A stretch of DNA of 39,767 nucleotides, taken from the NCBI GenBank assembly GCA_947178145.1, contig CAMWXE010000049.1, positions 1-39,767 of the forward strand, written 5' to 3'. The notes below the pieces were generated by a model. The model was not told the DNA's origin and did not search any database. It saw only the letters and a list, made by a program, of their open reading frames with translations. A program made the position numbers and the translations under genes. Shown piece after piece: positions 32,272 through 39,767 of this stretch. Every line of letters starts with the position of its first letter. Position 1 is the stretch's first letter. Source of the DNA: an uncultured Lachnospiraceae bacterium (GTDB lineage Bacteria; Bacillota; Clostridia; Lachnospirales; Lachnospiraceae).

Positions 32272-35229
32272 TTATTCCTCCAAACCAGTAAATACTGTCA
32301 TTAGTCCATTCTGTCTGCACTCCATCAAAGCCGCCTTTTGACTGGCTTTATAGATTTCAATATCCTCCACGGACTCTTTCGTCACTTCATTTTGCCTTGG
32401 AGCCAGGGCATACGTTTTCATATAGCGCACATACGCCTGCTGTTCCTCCTCGGAATCACTCTGTTCCATCGCTGCCAGTTCCGGGGCAGCCACCATGTTA
32501 TAATATTTTCCGAGTACCCTGGCATCTGCATCCAGAAGCGCTTTCAACTTTTCCACATATGTCTCTCCGTCAAAAAATTCCCATGCACTGCTGTCCTCCC
32601 GCGCCTGGAGCAGAATATGCAAATAATTCGTATATTCCTTCGCCCGCTCTTCGGGCAGGGCTGTCAGTGCCAGATAGGCTTCCTCCGCAAGAGGCTGCTC
32701 CGACCACGGCATCACCTCGCCGGATTGATACAGCAGCTCCAGATATCCCACAGCCAGCCCTGGCCTGACAGAACTTGTGGTCTCCAGCGCATTTTTACAG
32801 TTGTATACCGCCCTGTCGTAGACGTCGCTGCTGTCCGGCATCTCCTGCATGCAGACAAGAAGTTCCGAGAAATGTTCGTACTGGTTCGCGCAGCTGATAT
32901 ACGCCGCAAATGCCGCATCCAGCACGTTCTCCGAAGCAGCTTCCTCATAGTGCACTTTCACCGCTTCCTCCATGGGCGCGAAATAGGGAAGATAAACCAA
33001 CTGATACAGACCAGCGAAGCAGACTGTACAGAGTACCGCTGCCAGAAACGCTTTGACACGCACATAGCAGACAAATTTCCTGTCAAATGCCCCCTGTATC
33101 CCGACCAGATAATCCTCAATCAGCTGATGGGATGTCCGGTATCTACCCTGCTCGTCGCGCACAAGCATCCCAAGCTTACGCCAGAGAATGTCGTGTACCA
33201 TCAGCCCATACCACGCCTCCGCATCCGCTGTCTCACCGCGAATGTCGGCCATATGCCCAATCCACTGGGGAAATATCCTTGTCATCTCCCGCGTTCTCAT
33301 GCGCCGGTAGCATTTTTCCAGAACTGGCAGCATATCTCTGGCAGACACTGCGCGGCTTTTTGCCTGCATCAGCTTTGCAAGCTCCGGCAGCACATAAAAG
33401 AGCGCAGCTTCGATCTGCCAGCGTTCTTTTTCCTCCTCCGGAAGCGCTCTGGCTTCCTTGGCACATATGGCCGTAAAATATTTATCCAGCAGCTGTTCCT
33501 GTGACTGAATCGTGTCCTGTCTGTCCTGATTCAGCACGGTTGTGATATATATGGAAAGCATCATCGGCGAGCGCAAAAGTTCCCACAATGTGCCCTGCTC
33601 CGGAGCCAGAACACCGCTTTCCCCGAGAATCTTCGCGACTTCAGGCTGCCCGAGCGGTCTCAGCCGGATTCTCTGAAACGGGATCTCATCCACATCACTC
33701 CGCCCGGCCAGAAGGATACGGACACCCGGCATCCTGGACAGCTCCAATATTTCCCGCAGAAGTTCCCCCGCATCACCATGAATCTCATTCAGACCATCCA
33801 GAAGGAGAAGCAGTTTCGGCCGTTCTCCTTTCCTTGTGTGCATGGGTGTGGACAGCAGCTGAATCAGCTCATGTCTTGCCATTTCAATACTTTCTGTGCC
33901 TGGCTTAAACCGCAATCCTTCCAGAATCAAATCCTTTATGCAGGATTCCTTTCCCCTGGGATATCCATAGAGCGACAGATAGGTAACTGCCGGCTCCGTA
34001 CCATTGTATTTTGCCGGCTGCAGATATGCCGCTCTCATCAGGGCTGTCGTCTTTCCCGCACCGCCGCTTCCCAGAAGAAATGCAGAAACACCCCCGGGGG
34101 ACACCATCTGCTGCACAAGTGCGTCAAGAGCAATCGTTTCCCCGCAGTCCGTTTCTCCTAAAATGGGATACAGCTTTTCCTCCTGTCTGATATATTCCAA
34201 AGCGGGATTCAGACGGACTGCCCGGGAAATGTTGGCGCGCCCCGTCTCCCATAGCGCGGGATGTGTGATTCCTTTTCCTTCAATGCGGTCCTGCAGTTCT
34301 TCCAGATCCGTCCGCATCTGTTCCGCTGTCTGATATCGCTTCGACACCAGAACCGCAAGGCCGCGTTTTAATATTTTCCGAACCATGCTGCGGACTGTTT
34401 CCGGCACTGTGGCAAGACAAGGCACATCCGCGATCTCTGGAACCTGTCCGCGGACAGTCTGCAGAACAGACAGATTTTGTCCGGACAGCATCCGGTAAAA
34501 TACGGCAGTCAAGGCGTACAGATCTGCCGGATACCCAATCGCGGAAATCTTTCCAGCGCGGATTTCCGGGGCCGTAAACCCTTCCTTTTCACTGTAGTAC
34601 ACAGACTCTCCCTGCCTGATTTCCTGCAGCGTGTGCACACTGTTATAATCAATCAGAGAGATGCGCTCCTTCCTCCCATCACCAATCAGTAAAATATTGT
34701 CAGGACTGATATCCAGATGCAGAAACCCCGAACGGTGAAAGGTTTCCAGCACATCGAGTATGCCAAGCATCCGGTGTACATGGACGGGCAGTGATACATC
34801 CGGCAGCTTCGTCCTCTCCAATTCTCTGTCAAGACTTCTGCCGCCCGAAAATCCGAGGACGGAGTACAAAGTCTGGTGCAGCGGGAATGTGTTGATATTG
34901 GCGCCGATATCTTCTGGCGACTCCCCCAATAATTTCAGATGCACCTCATTTCCGCGGTTAAAACTCAATCGGTGCAGATCCATTGTCGCCGCGGCATCCG
35001 CCGTACAGCAGATATCGCCTTCCGAATCCCGATAAATATGTCCCTGCGGTTCACACGGAAACAATTCCTTAATCAAAACCTTGTGCCGCAGATTGCGCAG
35101 CTGTTCGTCCGGATATGTCCCCAGATATACAATGGCGTTGGAACCTTTTCCCACCAACGAATCAACCTGACATGCCATCCCCGGAAACAGAAGCTCTGTC
35201 CCCTGAGCTAATACGATTCTATTATCCAT
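32272..35229 (-). CDS. Protein kinase-NACHT ATPase-transmembrane fusion protein
   Basis: 985 aa; ATG at 35229 with GAGGTG six bases ahead (a TTG 21 bases upstream lacks a site). Residues 20-315: Ser/Thr kinase-like domain with G-loop VGKGSN (27-32), K54, HLDISPDN (171-178) and D194-Y-N where DFG is usual, then APE (220-222). Residues 380-700: NACHT/STAND-type ATPase with Walker A GSGGAGKTT (387-395) and Walker B LLLLLDGLNE (473-482). Then one membrane helix at about 725-747 and a helical outer end of 235 residues. It looks like a signal-transducing switch; a defence role is possible but not shown. Middle gene of a three-gene operon. Confidence 0.88.
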   Translation of the reverse strand: MDNRIVLAQGTELLFPGMACQVDSLVGKGSNAIVYLGTYPDEQLRNLRHKVLIKELFPCEPQGHIYRDSEGDICCTADAAATMDLHRLSFNRGNEVHLKLLGESPEDIGANINTFPLHQTLYSVLGFSGGRSLDRELERTKLPDVSLPVHVHRMLGILDVLETFHRSGFLHLDISPDNILLIGDGRKERISLIDYNSVHTLQEIRQGESVYYSEKEGFTAPEIRAGKISAIGYPADLYALTAVFYRMLSGQNLSVLQTVRGQVPEIADVPCLATVPETVRSMVRKILKRGLAVLVSKRYQTAEQMRTDLEELQDRIEGKGITHPALWETGRANISRAVRLNPALEYIRQEEKLYPILGETDCGETIALDALVQQMVSPGGVSAFLLGSGGAGKTTALMRAAYLQPAKYNGTEPAVTYLSLYGYPRGKESCIKDLILEGLRFKPGTESIEMARHELIQLLSTPMHTRKGERPKLLLLLDGLNEIHGDAGELLREILELSRMPGVRILLAGRSDVDEIPFQRIRLRPLGQPEVAKILGESGVLAPEQGTLWELLRSPMMLSIYITTVLNQDRQDTIQSQEQLLDKYFTAICAKEARALPEEEKERWQIEAALFYVLPELAKLMQAKSRAVSARDMLPVLEKCYRRMRTREMTRIFPQWIGHMADIRGETADAEAWYGLMVHDILWRKLGMLVRDEQGRYRTSHQLIEDYLVGIQGAFDRKFVCYVRVKAFLAAVLCTVCFAGLYQLVYLPYFAPMEEAVKVHYEEAASENVLDAAFAAYISCANQYEHFSELLVCMQEMPDSSDVYDRAVYNCKNALETTSSVRPGLAVGYLELLYQSGEVMPWSEQPLAEEAYLALTALPEERAKEYTNYLHILLQAREDSSAWEFFDGETYVEKLKALLDADARVLGKYYNMVAAPELAAMEQSDSEEEQQAYVRYMKTYALAPRQNEVTKESVEDIEIYKASQKAALMECRQNGLMTVFTGLEE

Positions 35230-35379
35230 CCTCTGCACCTCATCTCCCAAATCCGGCCTGGCCGCAAAAGCGTACTCCGCTTCTGCGGTTTCTCCAGCCC
35301 TGTGCCTTTATTTAGACAATATCACTCCGGATTTGGGGGACTTGCAATCTGTTTCCGCGAACTCATTCCGACATTCATA

Positions 35380-36606
35380 TCACTTATTTTTGTCGTTCTC
35401 CTGCTCCTCCTTAGGCGGCCGTTCGCCAAACATTTCTTTAAAAACCGTTTTCATACGAATATTCATATCAAACATGTCCACCGCACAAATGCAGTACAAT
35501 ATCAGCCAGTCAAACGGCGAACGCGGGTCCAGCGGCATAAAACCGCATTGGAGCAGCAAATCATTCAGGCATTGATACAATGTCTCAAAAATCTCTTCCT
35601 TTGACAAGGCATAATCCGCGTCCTCCTCATCCTCCTCCGGTTCCTGCTCTGTCGCAAGAAACAACAGAATCAGCACTTTCCGCGTCACATCGGCCTTTCT
35701 GGATTTCATCTTTGAGATTGTCGTTTCATCCGGCCAGCTCCTGCTTACTTCTTCCTGAATCACAGTAAAGACCAGTCGCTCCTCCCCGGAACGCGGACTT
35801 TTCTTATCTTTCTTCTTGTCAGCCTGTATCAGCCCCTTGGCATACAGCACATTTTTCTCATATAAATACTCCCTCAATATGTCACGGATCGTCAGTTCTT
35901 CCCTCATCAGTTCTTCCTTCTCAAACAGCCCGGCGTTCTCCTCCCCCTCATCAGGCAGCGGATTTTCGAGCGCATTCATCATCTCCATAAAGAGCCTGTA
36001 CGCGTTGTTGTGATAACGCCCAAGTCGCGACACCGCCCCTGTCAGGTAATCGATAAGCTCTTCCCTTGTGCGAAGCGCTGTGACTTCCGAGCGGATAAGC
36101 GGCGTAAAACTGTCCTCCGCAGGCGTTCCTGACTCTGCCACGCCAGAGAGAATTCCTGCCATCTCATCGTTTAATTTCTGCGCTTCAGAATAATCCATTC
36201 CCTGCTTCAGGGCAAAGATATACACAATCTCATCCGGATTTCTCCAGTGCAGTCCCTCCTCGGAGATGAGCGCCACAAGTGCGTCTGCCTCCTCCACGGA
36301 CAATTTTAATATAAAACAAAGCTCAATTGCATCCTTTTTCCGCAGTGTCTGATTTTTGGGATTATTCAGCCATCCGCGCACACGCCGTTCTACCGATTCT
36401 TTGTTCTGATTTGCGTGATTCTGCATCAATCCCTGCACCAGGGTGCTCTTTAGCTCCTGCCCATGAGAAAACCGCTCCAGCTTTTCCCGAAGGGTACGCA
36501 TCTTCGCCTCCTTTTCCAAAAAGTCAATCGCCTCGGAAGCGGTCATTGAGCGCGATATTGCCTGATTATATAATTGTTTGGATACAACGGTCATTTTGTT
36601 GTTCAT
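35380..36606 (-). CDS. Hypothetical protein, first gene of the kinase-NACHT operon
   Basis: 408 aa, soluble, mostly helical and acidic. The N-terminal third (SVERRVRGWLNNPKNQTLRK, DAIELCFILKLSVEEADALV) resembles a helix-turn-helix or adaptor domain. A Lys-rich loop (DKKKDKKSPRSGEER) splits the protein, and the last part is hydrophobic-helical. Start is uncertain: the ATG at 36606 has AGGAA directly before it and a second ATG lies at 36594. 129 bases separate it from the kinase gene. Likely a cytoplasmic partner or substrate of the kinase; no family recognised. Confidence 0.75.
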   Translation of the reverse strand: MNNKMTVVSKQLYNQAISRSMTASEAIDFLEKEAKMRTLREKLERFSHGQELKSTLVQGLMQNHANQNKESVERRVRGWLNNPKNQTLRKKDAIELCFILKLSVEEADALVALISEEGLHWRNPDEIVYIFALKQGMDYSEAQKLNDEMAGILSGVAESGTPAEDSFTPLIRSEVTALRTREELIDYLTGAVSRLGRYHNNAYRLFMEMMNALENPLPDEGEENAGLFEKEELMREELTIRDILREYLYEKNVLYAKGLIQADKKKDKKSPRSGEERLVFTVIQEEVSRSWPDETTISKMKSRKADVTRKVLILLFLATEQEPEEDEEDADYALSKEEIFETLYQCLNDLLLQCGFMPLDPRSPFDWLILYCICAVDMFDMNIRMKTVFKEMFGERPPKEEQENDKNK

Positions 36607-36731
36607 TTCCTGTCAACTCCTATCTGTCTGCTGCCTTTTTCCAGCCTCTCATCTGTCCTTTTTATAGGCTCATTATATCTTTTTACACTGGAATCCACAA
36701 GAACCAATTGCTTTTTACGACGTATTTTTTT

Positions 36732-36786
36732 CAAATAAAATTCCGGTATAAGTCTCAGCTATTGGAATCCCATACTTATACCGGAA
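36732..36786 (-). terminator. Terminator-like hairpin, copy 1 of a dispersed pair
   Basis: TTCCGGTATAAGT and ACTTATACCGGAA (13-bp perfect arms) around a 20-base loop, followed on the minus strand by TTTTATTTG. It overlaps the last codons of the XRE gene. The same element, with the same GGTATAAGTCTCAGCTAT core, occurs at 38352-38405. Confidence 0.85.
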
Positions 36787-36998
36787 TCCGTAAGGGAATC
36801 ACAAAACAGATAATCAGGGGAGATTTTCAGGGCATTGCAGATATTTATAAATACGGGCAGGCTGGGAACTTTTGTCCCGCCTTCAATCTGCCGCAGGTAT
36901 GTTGCATTGATGCTGCATAATTCGGAAAGCCTGTCAGCCGTATATTCACGCTCTTTCCTTGCCATATTGATACGTTTGCCTAATCCTTTTTCGTCCAT
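36759..36998 (-). CDS. XRE-family helix-turn-helix regulator
   Basis: 79 aa; the ATG at 36998 (MDEKGLGKRINMARKERE) has GGGAGG four bases ahead; an upstream ATG lacks a site. Typical single-domain Cro/C1 fold: TADRLSELCSINATYLRQIE then PSLPVFINICNALKISPDYL. The stop codon lies inside the terminator hairpin. Standing alone at the edge of an accessory patch, it may be a remnant regulator of a mobile element or a lone regulator. Confidence 0.9.
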   Translation of the reverse strand: MDEKGLGKRINMARKEREYTADRLSELCSINATYLRQIEGGTKVPSLPVFINICNALKISPDYLFCDSLTDSGISMGFQ

Positions 36999-37144
36999 CT
37001 GTCCTCCCTGTTTCATAAGCTGTTAGTATTTATTTTGTTCACTTTTAGACTATATCAAACATAGGGATTGCAATAGCTTCTGAAAGGAAATGTAATGTAA
37101 TGTAAGCCAATAGACTATAAAATATAAGCAAGAGGAATAACAGA

Positions 37145-37333
37145 ATGGATTTAAACTGTTTCAGGGACAGACTTTTCGATTTACTGAATGACAGCGAGGA
37201 GATGGAGATTGCAGATATGAACGCAGACGAGCAGAACAGCCTGATTGCTGTCAGGACAGAGAGCAGGAAAGTGTTTGAGATTGTGTGCAGGGAAGCCACG
37301 GACAGGGAATACAGATGGAAGAATGCAAAATGA
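37145..37333 (+). CDS. Small hypothetical protein coupled to a SymE-like gene
   Basis: 62 aa; GAGG before the ATG. Acidic with a beta-strand end (LIAVRTESRKVFEIVCREA). Its stop overlaps the next ATG as ATGA, showing coupling. I do not recognise the family with certainty; similar small proteins occur in accessory regions of Clostridia. Confidence 0.65.
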   Translation: MDLNCFRDRLFDLLNDSEEMEIADMNADEQNSLIAVRTESRKVFEIVCREATDREYRWKNAK

Positions 37334-37470
37334 CAGTTTATAAAGGACGAGGTGCTTTTAAAAAAGCACCACCGCAGATTCTTTTACAGGGCAGATGGCT
37401 GGAACGGGCAGGATTTAACGCAGGGGATAAAATTACAGTGGACTGCCACTTTTTTAGCTTCATACAGTGA
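37330..37470 (+). CDS. Short SymE-family toxin-like protein
   Basis: 46 aa. The stretch PPQILLQGRWLERAGFNAGD followed by KITVDC is the signature of the SymE toxin fold (an AbrB-like swapped barrel), found in type I toxin-antitoxin and other small accessory genes. The family usually continues with a further strand; here the frame stops soon after KITVDC, so it may be shortened. Start overlaps the stop of the preceding gene. Activity is doubtful. Confidence 0.65.
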   Translation: MTVYKGRGAFKKAPPQILLQGRWLERAGFNAGDKITVDCHFFSFIQ

Positions 37471-37560
37471 ATTGCTATGTGTTTACCCTTGCTTTTGCTC
37501 TTACGGGCAATTTACAAGGGCAAATTTCAATGATACAGCAATCTAAAAACGCTAAATAGG

Positions 37561-37589
37561 TTGTTTTCTAGCTAGAATTTGCATATAAT
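37561..37589 (+). promoter_or_regulatory. Promoter with operator of the phd-doc locus
   Basis: TTGTTT (37561-37566), 17 bases, TATAAT (37584-37589). The perfect palindrome TTCTAGCTAGAA at 37566-37577 lies between the boxes, as expected for the operator through which Phd-type antitoxins repress their own operon. Confidence 0.75.
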
Positions 37590-37615
37590 ATAGGCGGAAG
37601 TGAGGTGCATACAAA

Positions 37616-37858
37616 ATGACAATCGATACAAATACAATGATTTCAATTACAGAGGCAAATCAAAATTTTTCAAAAGCAGCCAGAGTAGTTGATGAACATG
37701 GAACAGCGGTTATTCTGAAAAATAATGTACCCAGATATCTGGTTATTGATTTCAGTAAAGCGGAAAAAGAAAAAGTTGCCAGTAATGAAGATGTATTTGC
37801 AATATCTGAACGGTTAATAAAACAGAATACGGAAGCATATGAGGTTCTTGCAAAATGA
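37616..37858 (+). CDS. phd: Phd/YefM-type antitoxin
   Basis: 80 aa. N-terminal Phd fold (ISITEANQNFSKAARVVDEH, AVILKNNVPRYLVIDF) for DNA binding and dimer formation, and a C-terminal helix that would bind and neutralise the toxin. GAGGTG nine bases before ATG. Overlaps the doc start as ATGA. Appears intact, with its own operator, although its partner is truncated. Confidence 0.9.
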   Translation: MTIDTNTMISITEANQNFSKAARVVDEHGTAVILKNNVPRYLVIDFSKAEKEKVASNEDVFAISERLIKQNTEAYEVLAK

Positions 37859-38058
37859 TTATTTTAAGCAAGGAACAGGTGCTAAAACTTCATGCAAGTT
37901 TAATAAAAGCCACTGGAGGAAGTGACGGTATTCGTGATGAAGGAATGCTGGATTTGGCGTTAAATAATCCGTTTCAGTCATTTGGCGGAAAAGAGCTTTA
38001 TCCAAGCATTCAGGCAAAGGCGGCGCGGCTTATTCGTCCTTCATCTTCGCAATTCTGA
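37855..38058 (+). pseudogene. doc: Truncated Doc toxin (Fic family)
   Basis: 67 aa. The first 58 residues (SKEQVLKLHASLIKATGGSD, GIRDEGMLDLALNNPFQSFG, YPSIQAKAARL) are clear Doc. Full Doc proteins have about 125 aa and carry the catalytic HPFxDGNKR motif after this point. Here the match ends abruptly at about 38030 and a foreign tail (IRPSSSQF) leads to a stop. The Fic motif is absent in all frames downstream, so the toxin should be dead. The break looks like a deletion or insertion junction. Confidence 0.88.
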
Positions 38059-38187
38059 TATACACATTGGATACCTCCTGCTGTTCTCTCAATTTTATCC
38101 ACATATTTAACCTTGTTCCCCAAAATATTCTTTTTAATATAATAATTCATGCCTGCTAAGAATCAGTATAGCGCATTTTCGTATATT

Positions 38188-38256
38188 TTACAACTTTTTT
38201 ACGCTATTAGCCGGTTTCTCAGCCGTTGTACAGGCGCGGCTAAATGATCCCAGCAT
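38188..38256 (-). CDS. Possible 22-aa peptide
   Basis: ATG at 38256 preceded by AAAGGAGG at eight bases, an ideal site; product begins MLGSFSRACTTAEKPANSVK. Basic and without a hydrophobic segment. No promoter is obvious, and the terminator hairpin at 38352-38405 lies upstream on this strand. The site shares GAGGTGCATAC with the phd ribosome site, so it may be a relic of a similar gene start. Confidence 0.35.
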   Translation of the reverse strand: MLGSFSRACTTAEKPANSVKKL

Positions 38257-38351
38257 CGTATGCACCTCCTTTCTGCGAATCGGTTTGTGATTATTTAGCC
38301 GACAAATCCGACGTTTTTTGAAAACTGTTTCCGACGGGAAATCATTGAAAC

Positions 38352-38405
38352 AAAAAATCCCGGTATAAGTCTCAGCTATCGGCATCCGATACTTATACCA
38401 GGATT
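38352..38405 (-). terminator. Terminator-like hairpin, copy 2 of a dispersed pair
   Basis: AATCCCGGTATAAGT and ACTTATACCAGGATT pair over 15 bases with one G-U. The central ATCGG / CCGAT can pair as well. On the minus strand GATTTTTTG follows. It would end the gene at 38517. It shares an 18-base core and the whole layout with copy 1 at 36741-36786. Confidence 0.85.
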
Positions 38406-38516
38406 CTTATCATTCAATATTTCGTTTTAAACAGCAGATCTTTCTTCATCCGCAGACTTGGAACAACGACACTGCTACCCTGCCTTAAAATCCGTATACT
38501 TTTAATATTCCCGCAT

Positions 38517-39527
38517 CTATCTTTGTCCTGTACCTCCGCAGGCAGTGCAGGTTCCGTCAATACATTTGGTACAATCCTGATACCGAAAGCCATTAAAGAA
38601 TCTGTGTGATCCATTGCACATCCAGCACTTTTTTGAGCCATTGCAGGATGAGCAGGGGGAAGGAACGGGCTCGTAATTATCCAGAAATGCCTGTGCCTCT
38701 TCAATCTCCATGCGTCTGATCTGCGCATCGCTATAGCCCATCTGATGCCATATATCATGCCTCTTTTCTGTCCATGCTTTTTGTTCCGCTTCATAGTCAG
38801 GATTGATCATCATACCCAGAAAGCAGTGCGTACATTGCTGATATCCATCTTTACAATCCGGACAGGGGACAGAGGCCGCAAACATGGTAATACCCGGAAT
38901 CGCTTTATAGCCGGAACCTTTACACGAATTACATAATTTATCCAGTTTACCATCTCCGCCACAATAGCTGCAGGAAATACTGATAGACGGCTTGTTATTC
39001 ATAAGTTCGTCCATTTGTGCTTCCAGGGAATCCTTGCTTGATTGTTTTTTGTTGGTATTGCTCTGAACAGAATTCTGCTGTGTACCGCCGCATATTTTAC
39101 AATTTCTTCCGCTACACTTTTGATATGTAAATGACGCTGAAATAAATGCATAAAAACCATTTGTAAATTGATCTCCTATCTCTTGAATATTACCCGAAAC
39201 GGTTATGTTAAACTCCCTTGTCCCTCCTGGCGAAAGCACAATATCCTTCAGACTCATATCAGCAATATTCACAGTAAATGCATACTTTCCACTGCTGTCA
39301 TAGATTGAAAGTTCCGCATCCTCAAGTTCATAAATATCGTATGCACTGCTGGTATTGCCAAGATACCCTGATATATTTACCTGTTTATCATCCCAGGTCA
39401 TCTCAGTGGGATAATAAACCAGGCAGTTATTGATATCCGTCTGCGCTGCCATGGCATCGATACCCATTCCTGTCATCATCATTACTACCATAAAAATTCC
39501 AAGCCACATTTTCCATATTGCCTTCAT
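38517..39527 (-). CDS. Secreted or membrane-tethered cysteine-rich protein with DnaJ-like zinc motifs
   Basis: 336 aa; ATG at 39527 with GGAGG seven bases ahead. Signal peptide (residues 1-28, ending AMAAQ). Residues 30-135 form a beta-sandwich-like domain. Then come several cysteine pairs: CSGRNCKICGG, CSYCGGDGKLDKLCNSCKGS, CPDCKDGYQQCTHC, CSSCNGSKKCWMCNGS, CTKCIDGTCTACGGTG. The CxxCxGxG form is that of the DnaJ zinc-finger domain, unusual for an exported protein. No J-domain. Function unknown; perhaps binds proteins or metal outside the cell. Ends at the copy 2 hairpin. Confidence 0.8.
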   Translation of the reverse strand: MKAIWKMWLGIFMVVMMMTGMGIDAMAAQTDINNCLVYYPTEMTWDDKQVNISGYLGNTSSAYDIYELEDAELSIYDSSGKYAFTVNIADMSLKDIVLSPGGTREFNITVSGNIQEIGDQFTNGFYAFISASFTYQKCSGRNCKICGGTQQNSVQSNTNKKQSSKDSLEAQMDELMNNKPSISISCSYCGGDGKLDKLCNSCKGSGYKAIPGITMFAASVPCPDCKDGYQQCTHCFLGMMINPDYEAEQKAWTEKRHDIWHQMGYSDAQIRRMEIEEAQAFLDNYEPVPSPCSSCNGSKKCWMCNGSHRFFNGFRYQDCTKCIDGTCTACGGTGQR

Positions 39528-39708
39528 ACATTTTCCTCCATTTCCAATAAAACACGGCAGCCAATTGATATGACCGCGCACGCCTCCTGCACTTTCAGAA
39601 CTTTTTTATTCTTTCTTCTTTTATTTATTGTATCGGTTTTTCGTCTTATTTGCAATGCTTTTTTTACAGTATGGGTGCAGATAATTTTTGTTGGTTTTTA
39701 TGTCCTGA

Positions 39709-39745
39709 TAAGAAAAGGCATACGCTTTTTTGATGCGTATGCCTT
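39709..39745 (-). terminator. Terminator of a leftward gene beyond the right edge
   Basis: AAGGCATACGC and GCGTATGCCTT form an 11-bp perfect stem. The minus strand continues with TTCTT. It probably ends a gene lying to the right of the window. Confidence 0.65.
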
Positions 39746-39767
39746 CGTCAATCCTGCTTTAAATAAC

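Larger units (their letters stand above)
38059..38516. other. Gene-poor stretch after the doc breakpoint
   Basis: Holds no ordinary gene. On the minus strand a frame ending in EVSNVYIRIAKMKDE (stop near 38032) crosses the doc breakpoint and may be the tail of another lost gene. A 22-codon frame (38188-38256) and the second dispersed hairpin (38352-38405) lie here. The rest is AT-rich and unassigned. Confidence 0.5.

Noticed and set aside
32338..33504. 388-codon frame opposite the kinase-NACHT gene
   Set aside because: Shadow frame: the other strand has all kinase and NACHT motifs, and this one has an odd composition and no ribosome site.

Overview
The window looks like chromosomal DNA of an anaerobic, low-to-mid GC Firmicute, most likely a gut Lachnospiraceae-type clostridium. 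The reasons are strong AGGAGG ribosome sites, the ECF sigma/RsiV pair, BlaI/M56 regulation, uronic-acid glycosidases (GH88, DUF2264, GH2) and AAA/PD-(D/E)XK 'ATPase-like' proteins. No rRNA or tRNA was seen.

Left part (1-9522): a complete type I-C CRISPR-Cas operon read leftward (cas3-cas5c-cas8c-cas7-cas4-cas1-cas2), followed by a leader and the first repeat of an array that runs off the left edge. Three things stand out. (1) Cas3 is fused in one frame to a full-length YhcG (DUF1016) PD-(D/E)XK nuclease at its N-terminus, and no usable start exists to make Cas3 alone. (2) A crRNA-like RNA gene on the opposite strand, just upstream of the operon, carries the 13-nt 3' end of the CRISPR repeat (the crRNA 5' handle), an 18-nt guide and an intrinsic terminator. 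The guide matches 17 of 18 positions of a TTC-flanked site directly upstream of the cas promoter, and the single mismatch is at position 12, a base that Cascade flips out. This is the hallmark of a Cas-regulating (CreR-type) RNA that makes Cascade repress its own operon. (3) cas8c has an internal Shine-Dalgarno and ATG for a 122-aa Cas11c.

Middle part (9639-18138): an AAA/PD-(D/E)XK protein, an ECF sigma factor with RsiV-like anti-sigma and a self-type promoter, a decayed stretch with gene relics and a twin palindromic operator, two small lipoproteins, a frameshifted small gene, and a BlaI-M56 pair whose membrane protein has an unusual sensor end. Next (18279-21944) come a DEAD-box RNA helicase with a structured leader, a FliB-like cysteine-rich protein and a probably frameshifted hypothetical.

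Right part: a small sugar-degradation set (DUF2264, GH88, GH2; 21949-28999), a cluster of very small genes including a 26-aa amphipathic peptide (29054-30253), an XRE regulator, and a three-gene leftward operon of a hypothetical protein, a kinase-NACHT-transmembrane fusion and a lipoprotein (30995-36606). The end (36741-38405) is an accessory patch bracketed by two copies of one terminator-like hairpin. It holds an XRE regulator, a SymE-like short protein and a Phd antitoxin with a truncated Doc toxin. A secreted cysteine-rich protein with DnaJ-like zinc motifs closes the window.
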